A stretch of DNA of 64,000 nt, from the NCBI GenBank assembly GCA_030765455.1, contig JAVCCM010000131.1, positions 1 to 64,000 on the forward strand, written 5' to 3'. Under the pieces are notes generated by a model. That model saw nothing but the letters and a program-made list of their open reading frames with translations. It ran no database searches and was not told the DNA's origin. This document shows, piece by piece, positions 57,964 to 64,000 of this stretch (position 1 is the stretch's first letter; every line of letters begins with the position of its first letter). A program made the position numbers and the translations under genes. This stretch comes from Candidatus Electryonea clarkiae. Its GTDB lineage: Bacteria; Electryoneota; Electryoneia; Electryoneales; Electryoneaceae.

Positions 57964-59676
57964 ATGAGCATTAACAAAAAGCTATTTATCTATAACTATT
58001 CATCAGTCGCATTCGTTCTAATTTTCACTTCAATTTTTGGTATAACTCTCTCCGGCTATTCTTTTGAACCGTTCGTCGCTCCTGAACTGGTACCTGATGA
58101 CAGAACTCCTGTTCCACTTCCAGAATTTCGTTCCGCAGAAAATGATCTTGCTGATTCTTTTGATAAACAGTTTATAGTCCAGGGTGATCAGATGTTGGAT
58201 TTTCCCCGGACCCTGACAAAGATATCAGGAAGACCCAGGCAAGCTTTGAATGCAGATGCTTTCGGAGAAGTACGAAACTCGAGCTGGTTCACCAACAGAA
58301 ATGCTTTTACACATATGACATTAGCAGAAATAGCTCAAGGACCCGGCATATACTCTGGACCGGATACTTCTGCTGCCTGGCAGATTGTCCGCGCTAAAGC
58401 TGAGGGAGTTACTATTGGCTTCCACATAATAGACAGCCGGGGTGATAAATATGTAATAAAATTTGATCCCATTGGATATGCCGGATTGAACAGTGGAGCA
58501 GAAGTCGTCTGCACCAAACTTTATTATGCCGCAGGTTTTAATGTCCCTGAAAACACAACGGTGTACTTTCGCCCTGAAATACTGGTGCTCGGTGAAAAAG
58601 TAAAGTTCACCGACAAAAAGGGGCGCAAGAGGTATATGAATCAGCAGGATTTCGAAGAAATTATGCTGCGAGTTGAAATCAGCCCGAACGGATTGATCCA
58701 GGCTGCAGCCAGCAAATATATCGAAGGCAAACTGCTTGGTCCTTTTCATTTCGATGGAGTAAGAGAAGATGATCCGAATGATTTTATTCCACATGAACAC
58801 AGGAGGGAAGTTAGAGGTCTAAAAATCATTGGGATCTGGCTCAACAACATAGATGCCAAATCCAATAATTCAATGGATACTTATATAGGTGAAGACGGTG
58901 AGGGTTTCGTCAGGCACTACATGATGGATTTTGGCTCAAATCTCGGTAGCGGTTCGAAAGGTCCTCAACCACAGTATCGAGGACATGAGAATGAATTTGA
59001 TCCTCATGAGGCTCTTTTTAAGATCGGAACTTTGGGACTGTGGATTCGATCATGGGAAAAACCTGATTCGGTGCATTTTCCCACAGTAGGCAGGTTCAGC
59101 GCAGATTTGCTTGAACCGGATAAGTTCAAATTTATTATCCCAAATACCGCATACGATAATTGCACTGATCTTGATGCATATTGGGGAACAAAACTGGTAA
59201 TGTCTTTCACCGAGGATCAAATTGAGACTGCTGTTGCTGCAGGTCCCTATAGTGCTGAAGCAGGTAAATATCTGACAAAGGTATTAATAGAACGACGTGA
59301 TGTAATCGGCAAACATTGGTTTGGTCGGGTTAATCCACTTGATAATTTTGAGATTAGTAAGAATCAGGATGCAACAGTACTTAATTTCACTGACCTCGCT
59401 GTTAGTACAGGACTGGAAGATAAATCCGGCTCGAAATATCATTACGAGATTCGCAGTATTGACAACCAGAAAATCGAATCGGGTGTGTTAGAGAATAACA
59501 ACCTTTCCCTTGCAAGTATTATGAAACTTAAAGAAAGGGGTGGGGTACAATATGAAATTACATTTAGAATTAAACGGGAATCTCAAAAGAAATTAAGTAA
59601 ATGGGTAAAGGTTTACCTGGAATTAGACAAATCATCCACAATGCCAGTCCTTGTCGGGCTGAAACGTCAGGAATAA
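57964..59676 (+). CDS. Exported protein with protein-kinase-like fold motifs
   Basis: The 570-residue protein has an N-terminal hydrophobic segment (about 13-32) that is a signal peptide or anchor. Candidate kinase-fold residues are K166 in KYVIKFDP (beta-3 Lys), E180 in SGAEVVCTKL (alpha-C Glu), the catalytic loop D297-A-K299-S-N-N302 in NNIDAKSNNSMD, and D322-F-G in HYMMDFGSNLG. The D-x-K-x-x-N spacing and DFG match canonical kinase loops, as in HipA and Fam20-type atypical kinases. The C-terminal 150 residues are beta-rich. If real, it could phosphorylate something in the periplasm or at the surface. I know of no named family for it. It sits between an Omp85-like gene and a phosphoesterase gene. 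Confidence 0.55.
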   Translation: MSINKKLFIYNYSSVAFVLIFTSIFGITLSGYSFEPFVAPELVPDDRTPVPLPEFRSAENDLADSFDKQFIVQGDQMLDFPRTLTKISGRPRQALNADAFGEVRNSSWFTNRNAFTHMTLAEIAQGPGIYSGPDTSAAWQIVRAKAEGVTIGFHIIDSRGDKYVIKFDPIGYAGLNSGAEVVCTKLYYAAGFNVPENTTVYFRPEILVLGEKVKFTDKKGRKRYMNQQDFEEIMLRVEISPNGLIQAAASKYIEGKLLGPFHFDGVREDDPNDFIPHEHRREVRGLKIIGIWLNNIDAKSNNSMDTYIGEDGEGFVRHYMMDFGSNLGSGSKGPQPQYRGHENEFDPHEALFKIGTLGLWIRSWEKPDSVHFPTVGRFSADLLEPDKFKFIIPNTAYDNCTDLDAYWGTKLVMSFTEDQIETAVAAGPYSAEAGKYLTKVLIERRDVIGKHWFGRVNPLDNFEISKNQDATVLNFTDLAVSTGLEDKSGSKYHYEIRSIDNQKIESGVLENNNLSLASIMKLKERGGVQYEITFRIKRESQKKLSKWVKVYLELDKSSTMPVLVGLKRQE

Positions 59677-59685
59677 ATACAACAA

Positions 59686-60993
59686 ATGAGACCAAACAAT
59701 TTAAACGGGAGAATATTTCCTAAGAATTTTTTTGCGCCTTTGCGTCATTGCGTGAAAAAACAATTTCCATCAATAGTAGTTTTTTCAATTATAATTTCAA
59801 CATTTATAGGTTGTTCAGGAAAAGGACTATTACTGGATCATATCACTCCCGAAGAAGCAAGAGTTCAAAAGCTTGTTCCTGATGAGACAAAATCAGAAAA
59901 TCCAACCTTCATTGTTATTGGCGACACCCAATCCGGATTAAAAGTTGTCGAGAAATTCGCCAGGCGTGAAAACTGGCGAACCTGGAAAATGTTGATTTTT
60001 CCGTTCTATGAACTATACTGGCTCGGAAACGGAATATATGGTGGTATCAATTATCTTCGGGGAGTTCCCGATGAGGGAGCGCACAGCAGAAAGTTAATGC
60101 GGGAAGTGCTTTACCGTGATTCAAAAAAACTTGACGTTGATTTCATCCTTGATAACGGTGATATATGCGCCTACGATGGACGCCGTCCGGATCATTGGAA
60201 ACTCTTTCTGAAAGAGAATAAATGGGACCATCCACTTTTAAATGAAATTCCCTTCTTGCCGGTAGTAGGTAATCATGACAGGGTTAATGATACCGAGTAT
60301 GGACGACAAAATTATCAGGCGGTTTTTGATTATCCCCAATTTTATTCAGTAGAATTCAAGGATGCTGTACTAATTACCCTGGATTCTGACATTATAATCG
60401 ATCAGAAAAATGATATCAATCCTGCTGAGCAGGAAGCTCTGTTCAGTAAATGGTTTGTTTCGGATGAAGGTTCCGGTCAAACGTCATGGCTGGAAGATCA
60501 ACTCCACAAATATCGTGATAAACCTTTTAAAATTTTGGCGATGCATCATGCACCCATCACATTTGGCTGGCATTACAAAGACTGGTATAGGGCATCAAAC
60601 GGCGATAAACTGGTAGAAAAAAGGAAAAAATTCCTCGAATTACTCAGGAAAGAGAAAGTTCATGTGCTATTTTCAGGACATGAGCATAATTACCAGCATA
60701 ATATTCTTCATTTTCCTGAGAAAACAGGGGACACTGAATGGGATTTACACCTTATCACCAGCAGTAGTGGAGGAGCACCACCAAGGAGTCTTTCAACTGA
60801 AAGAAAAATCGAAAAAATTCAATCTCTTTATAGACGGGAAGATTTTGATGTTAAAAATGTGATGTTTGAAAAAGAGTACCATTATTGTATAGTTACACCT
60901 GGAGAAGATAGACTGCTAATCCAAACAATGGAAGTTGAACCGGGCGGTGATCATGAAGTTGAATTGATGGAAGAAATTGTGGTTTATCCATAG
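59686..60993 (+). CDS. Calcineurin-like metallophosphoesterase lipoprotein
   Basis: The protein of up to 435 residues has the metallophosphoesterase motifs: GDTQSG (residue about 85), NGD-I-CAYDG, GNHDRVND, MHHAPITFGW and SGHEHNYQ. These bind two metals and hydrolyse phosphate esters; the overall layout is close to purple-acid-phosphatase-like secreted enzymes. A lipoprotein signal ends STFIGCSGKG. The ATG at 59686 gives a long N-terminus whose residues about 16-25 come from a dispersed repeat. The GTG at 59752 gives a cleaner signal peptide (VKKQFPSIVVFSIIISTF) but no Shine-Dalgarno. It may remove phosphate added by the kinase-like protein upstream. Confidence 0.85.
   Translation: MRPNNLNGRIFPKNFFAPLRHCVKKQFPSIVVFSIIISTFIGCSGKGLLLDHITPEEARVQKLVPDETKSENPTFIVIGDTQSGLKVVEKFARRENWRTWKMLIFPFYELYWLGNGIYGGINYLRGVPDEGAHSRKLMREVLYRDSKKLDVDFILDNGDICAYDGRRPDHWKLFLKENKWDHPLLNEIPFLPVVGNHDRVNDTEYGRQNYQAVFDYPQFYSVEFKDAVLITLDSDIIIDQKNDINPAEQEALFSKWFVSDEGSGQTSWLEDQLHKYRDKPFKILAMHHAPITFGWHYKDWYRASNGDKLVEKRKKFLELLRKEKVHVLFSGHEHNYQHNILHFPEKTGDTEWDLHLITSSSGGAPPRSLSTERKIEKIQSLYRREDFDVKNVMFEKEYHYCIVTPGEDRLLIQTMEVEPGGDHEVELMEEIVVYP
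59731..59760 (+). repeat. Dispersed short repeat, copy B (inside the phosphoesterase N-terminus)
   Basis: The core TTTGCGCCTTTGCGTCATTG followed by CGTGAAAAAA matches copy A at 2438-2468 with a few changes. Because it lies in the 5' end of the phosphoesterase frame, its translation (FAPLRHCVKK) is probably not part of the original protein, and the true start may be the GTG at 59752 inside it. Confidence 0.55.
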
Positions 60994-61089
60994 TTTACAT
61001 TTGATAATCTTATTACAATAATTTTTTGATAATTCAGTTTTTGACAAATTTTATTTATCTTCACATGAAGTTATGCGAGGGAGTTTTAA

Positions 61090-61419
61090 ATGATCGGAAT
61101 GATAATTGATGCTATTCTATTCTGGTTTATAACAGTATTTGTCAGCCAACAACACCGGTTGATTTGGTGGGAGTTTTTATTATGGTTGGTAATAGCGGAG
61201 GTAGGAAGCGCTTTAATAATGTTCGTGAGTACGTCATTAGGTGAAGTAAGCTCATCTTTGTTAGGAATAGCAGTGATGTGTGGAATATTGTACTATGCAC
61301 TCCATTATCGGTTCGGTGTATCAAGTCTCAAAGAAAAAAACATGATTATTGGAATATTTTTCGGATTTTTGATTTTTATTAATCTCGTATTAGGTATTCT
61401 TTTTAGCTTTGCTATCTAA
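61090..61419 (+). CDS. Small membrane protein, paralogue of the one at 63057
   Basis: The 109-residue protein has three hydrophobic segments (about 4-20, 25-45, 55-70) and a C-terminal helix (about 88-107). The motif 'VSQQHRLIWWEFLLWLVIA' is shared with the protein at 63057-63377 ('VSQQHRLEWWEFVLWMIIA'). It has no recognised family. A good Shine-Dalgarno (GAGGGAG) precedes the ATG. It lies alone before the MazEF pair; the pair of paralogues brackets a toxin-antitoxin and a lipoprotein gene. Confidence 0.7.
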   Translation: MIGMIIDAILFWFITVFVSQQHRLIWWEFLLWLVIAEVGSALIMFVSTSLGEVSSSLLGIAVMCGILYYALHYRFGVSSLKEKNMIIGIFFGFLIFINLVLGILFSFAI

Positions 61420-61591
61420 TTTTACAGATTATGCTATATTTGGTACAATAGGGCACCCCCCAAGTATAATATAATGGTAGTTGAAATGCTCTCAGAGAAA
61501 TATTGAACCTTAAGATATAAGAAAAACGGAATAGAATAGATTAGAAACTTTTTCCCGATAATTCACAATTTACTTGATTTTCTTATTTATT

Positions 61592-61618
61592 AAATGTATC
61601 TTTATTGTATATACATTT
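61592..61618. promoter_or_regulatory. Inverted repeat upstream of mazE, probable autoregulatory operator
   Basis: The arms AAATGTAT (61592-61599) and ATACATTT (61611-61618) flank an AT-rich centre, 18 bases before the mazE start codon and just before its Shine-Dalgarno sequence (AAAGGTG). MazE-type antitoxins are known to bind palindromes at this place and repress their own operon. Confidence 0.5.
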
Positions 61619-61636
61619 GCAATCCAAAGGTGAGTC

Positions 61637-61876
61637 ATGCAAACCAAAATCATGAAATGGGGAAACAGTCTTGCTATAAGAATCCCAAAAGTTTTTGCCA
61701 AAGAAGTATCGCTTGATGAAAAAGCCGAAGTCGATATTTCAATATCAGACGGTAACCTGATCATCAAACCTTCATCAGCACGTTACCAGTTACGGGATCT
61801 AATTGGAAAAATAACCCCCGAAAATATTCACAACGAAACTGAATGGGGTAACTCCACGGGCAAAGAAATATGGTGA
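61637..61876 (+). CDS. mazE: MazE-like antitoxin (AbrB/SpoVT fold)
   Basis: The 79-residue protein starts MQTKIMKWGNSLAIRIPKVF, the classic SpoVT/AbrB DNA-binding half of MazE, with the swapped-hairpin pattern 'VDISISDGNLIIKPSS' following. The C-terminal tail wraps and blocks the MazF toxin. The stop overlaps the mazF start by 7 bases. It represses its own operon together with MazF. Confidence 0.9.
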   Translation: MQTKIMKWGNSLAIRIPKVFAKEVSLDEKAEVDISISDGNLIIKPSSARYQLRDLIGKITPENIHNETEWGNSTGKEIW

Positions 61877-62211
61877 GAAATCAGTTTGTCCCTGATCGTG
61901 GCGATTTTATCTGGTTGTCATTTACTCCCCAGGCAGGGCATGAACAGGCTGGAAGACGTCCTGCTCTTGTTTTATCACCAAAAGAATACAATAAACGATC
62001 TGGCTTAGCTCTTGTTTGTCCAGTCACAAGTCAAATCAAGGAGTATCCTTTTGAAGTCTTGTTGCCATCAAAACTCAAAGTATCGGGAGTAATACTGTCT
62101 GATCATGTAAGAAGTGTTGACTGGCGGGCAAGAAATGCAGAAATCATTCAGCAAGCGCCTATCCAGACTTTGAATGAAGTCCTTGCGAAGATTGATGTGT
62201 TGTTATCGTAA
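61870..62211 (+). CDS. mazF: MazF endoribonuclease toxin
   Basis: The 113-residue protein contains the MazF/PemK signature 'VPDRGDFIWLSFTPQAGHEQ' and then 'GRRPALVLSPKEYNKRSG', with 'ALVCPVTSQIKEYPFEVLL' and 'GVILSDHVRSVDW' completing the fold. MazF cleaves RNA at short sequence motifs and slows growth when freed from MazE. The length is that of the family. The GxRP segment and the Thr/Ser of 'PVTSQ' are kept, so it should be active. Confidence 0.92.
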   Translation: MVRNQFVPDRGDFIWLSFTPQAGHEQAGRRPALVLSPKEYNKRSGLALVCPVTSQIKEYPFEVLLPSKLKVSGVILSDHVRSVDWRARNAEIIQQAPIQTLNEVLAKIDVLLS

Positions 62212-62319
62212 ATGCTATCGCAATAACGATAGAATTAAATCACTATATAACTTTGCAGCAATCAATCAGGTCACTCTTTATAAAATAATTCATTAAATCT
62301 TAACCGTTTGAGTTTTTAA

Positions 62320-62934
62320 ATGGATGATTTAAAGCACAAAAGCATGAATTCTGTTTTAGCCTATCTCTGCGCAAACGTATTTATAATATTGTCTTTCTTA
62401 TTAACCGGATGCGTATTTGATTGGGACGAACCTCGTTCGGTTTCAATAGATGCCAACCTATATCGTACTATTGATATACGTATGGAGAGCACAGTATGTG
62501 AAGTATACGTGATTGTTCGGAAAGGTGATTTCATCGATGATGCGCAAGTCAGTTTTGAACAATACGCACTTGCATTAGAATATAATCATGACTCGCAAAG
62601 ACATCGTTACGCATATGTTACTCCTCAGGATTTCTTTTTTGAAGAAGGTAAAGATTATACCATCACGGTAAATGTTCCAGGGGAACTTAATGTGTCGCCT
62701 ACGGTACACGCAAAAGTTTTAAATCTACAAGGTTTTCCTGAAAATGACACGCTCTTTACGAACCAAATTATCCATTTAAATTGGAATGAGGATATTGAGC
62801 CTGATAATTGTTTTTTAAGAGTAACTTTTGATGCACATAATGATAGTACCTCAACAATAGAGACTGAATCAAACAGAATATCTTGGAAAGTACCAGATGG
62901 TGATTATGGCTCCGTTATAACATTATATTATTAA
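62320..62934 (+). CDS. Hypothetical lipoprotein, frame continues past an in-frame TAA
   Basis: The 204-residue lipoprotein has signal 'FIILSFLLTGCVFDWDE' (lipobox LTGC). The start may also be the ATG at 62344, which gives a shorter, cleaner signal. No family is recognised; the mature part is beta-rich. After the TAA at 62932-62934 the same frame stays open for 31 more codons (LSYGKRNKSTTWDDIYHYEY ... YILQPGDA) to a TAA at 63028-63030. That stretch looks like coding sequence, so the protein may have lost its last 31 residues. Confidence 0.65.
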   Translation: MDDLKHKSMNSVLAYLCANVFIILSFLLTGCVFDWDEPRSVSIDANLYRTIDIRMESTVCEVYVIVRKGDFIDDAQVSFEQYALALEYNHDSQRHRYAYVTPQDFFFEEGKDYTITVNVPGELNVSPTVHAKVLNLQGFPENDTLFTNQIIHLNWNEDIEPDNCFLRVTFDAHNDSTSTIETESNRISWKVPDGDYGSVITLYY

Positions 62935-63056
62935 TTGTCTTACGGCAAGAGAAATAAATCTACCACCTGGGACGATATTTATCATTATGAGTATAAAGGC
63001 AGCTACATATTACAGCCAGGCGACGCCTAAAATGATCAACCGGAAGGACTGGTAAA

Positions 63057-63377
63057 ATGGGAATATTCGCGTTAGTCTGGTTTTTGTTTGATGCTGCTCT
63101 CTTTTGGATAATTACGGTTTTTGTTAGTCAACAGCATAGGCTTGAGTGGTGGGAATTCGTCTTATGGATGATAATTGCAAAAACAGGCAGTGGTATAGTT
63201 GAATATGCAAGTTCTTCATTAGGTGACACCATAGCATCAATATTTGGATTATTCGCAATGTGCGTAATACTATTTTTCGCATTGCACTCCCGATTCGGTG
63301 TTGGCAGTAGAAAAGAAAAATTTACGATAATTTCGTTGTATTTTGGTTTATTGTTTATCAGGGACCTGATTTTTTGA
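63057..63377 (+). CDS. Small membrane protein, paralogue of the one at 61090
   Basis: The 106-residue protein has the same layout as 61090-61419: a first helix (FALVWFLFDAALFWIITVF), the motif 'VSQQHRLEWWEFVLWMIIA', then two or more further helices and a short charged loop 'SRFGVGSRKEKF'. It is unrecognised. The duplication within 2 kb suggests a small expanded family in this genome. Confidence 0.7.
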   Translation: MGIFALVWFLFDAALFWIITVFVSQQHRLEWWEFVLWMIIAKTGSGIVEYASSSLGDTIASIFGLFAMCVILFFALHSRFGVGSRKEKFTIISLYFGLLFIRDLIF

Positions 63378-63474
63378 TGATCAGTTCATAATTATCAACA
63401 TGTAATGTAGTAACCCTGGATCAGAGAATCGATCCTAAAAATACAACTAATAAACCGGGAAGTAGTAACTAATC

Positions 63475-64000
63475 ATGGCAAATCCATTTAAAGCATTTTT
63501 GAACATCAAACGCAATGAGCTTCCATTAGCCTTGCTGATGTTTGGTTATTTTTTCCTGGTGATTACCAGTTTCTGGATATTGAAACCTCTTAAAAAAGGG
63601 CTGTTCATCCAGTACTATGATAAATCCGGCTTTGATCTGTTTTCATGGCATCTCGGAGCATCCCAGGCTGAACTGCTTGCCAAGGTGCTAAACATGTTTG
63701 TGGCGTTTTTAGCAGTAGTCGTTTTCACCTGGCTTGTCAGGCATTTTCACAGGCAGCAGCTTACCTGGATATTCACCATATTTTTCATGCTCTCATATTC
63801 AGTTTACAGCATGATAATTGCTAACCCCGGTCAAATTACGGTCTGGTCATTTTACCTGTTTGGCGATCTTTTCAGTACCTTGATGGTGGCGACTTTTTTT
63901 GCATTCCTGAACGATTCCGTTGCACCCGATGCAGCCAAACGATTGTATGGGATAATTGGTCTTGGCGGTGTTACAGGCGGAGTTTTCGGAACTACTTTTT
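63475..64000 (+). CDS. N-terminal part of an ADP/ATP translocase-like (Npt1/Tlc-type) transporter, leaving the window
   Basis: From the ATG at 63475 the frame is open to the window end (175 codons). It begins MANPFKAFLNIKRNELPLAL and has at least four transmembrane segments (about 19-40, 85-105, 112-128, 135-160) with the motif 'FYLFGDLFSTLMVATFFAF' and 'YGIIGLGGVTGGVFG' near the end. This pattern fits the MFS-like nucleotide transporters (Npt1/TlcA type). The C-terminal two thirds lie outside the window, so the substrate is unknown. Confidence 0.7.
   Translation, partial: MANPFKAFLNIKRNELPLALLMFGYFFLVITSFWILKPLKKGLFIQYYDKSGFDLFSWHLGASQAELLAKVLNMFVAFLAVVVFTWLVRHFHRQQLTWIFTIFFMLSYSVYSMIIANPGQITVWSFYLFGDLFSTLMVATFFAFLNDSVAPDAAKRLYGIIGLGGVTGGVFGTTF

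Overview
The window is AT-rich bacterial DNA with short intergenic gaps. I saw no rRNA, tRNA or CRISPR array. The best taxonomic clue is a gingipain-like C25 peptidase at 23197-28242 that ends in a type IX secretion (T9SS) sorting domain. Other clues are a TonB receptor with a carboxypeptidase-regulatory-like N-terminus paired with a DUF4249-type lipoprotein, a sodium:solute symporter of the kind seen in this group, and many multi-PAS kinases. Together these suggest a Gram-negative member of the FCB superphylum (a Bacteroidetes-related or candidate lineage). I cannot name a genus.

Layout. 1-254: tail ends of two unrelated transposases (IS1595 type, then IS4 type). 430-3590: symporter, a histidine kinase relic with a deletion and a frameshift, and a bacteriohemerythrin. 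3982-9837: a giant hybrid kinase with about 11 PAS domains. 9998-19188 (minus): a putative transmembrane electron-transfer locus made of a membrane b-type cytochrome, a membrane-anchored 2x[4Fe-4S]/FAD oxidoreductase, a TPR lipoprotein, a 20-heme and a 36-heme c-type cytochrome, and an outer-membrane beta-barrel. 19533-23126: defence island with an AbiE-like type IV toxin-antitoxin pair, its palindromic operator, and a DUF3883-type nuclease. 23197-28242: C25 peptidase. 28821-37123 (plus): MglA-type GTPase with roadblock-like partners, a response regulator with a PATAN/DUF4388 domain, and an HDOD protein. 37133-40560: lipoprotein, HisC-like aminotransferase, and a methyltransferase gene broken by an amber codon. 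40833-44151 (minus): a restriction-modification-like operon (D12 DNA methyltransferase, PD-(D/E)XK-like protein, MORC-like GHKL ATPase). 44654-52227 (minus): three histidine kinases, one lacking the usual phospho-acceptor His, with a phosphate-binding-type periplasmic protein and a porin-like barrel. 52286-56293: DUF4249 lipoprotein, TonB receptor, small barrel protein. 56615-60993 (plus): Omp85-like barrel, an exported protein with kinase-fold motifs, and a calcineurin-like phosphoesterase lipoprotein. 61090-64000: two paralogous small membrane proteins flanking MazEF and a lipoprotein, then the start of an ADP/ATP-translocase-like transporter that leaves the window.

The most interesting candidates are three. 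(1) The electron-transfer operon with 56 CxxCH motifs in two proteins. (2) The Omp85 / exported kinase-like / phosphoesterase operon, which reads as a possible periplasmic phosphorylation-dephosphorylation module. (3) The methyltransferase/nuclease/MORC-ATPase operon. All functions are inferred from motifs read by eye; no searches were run.
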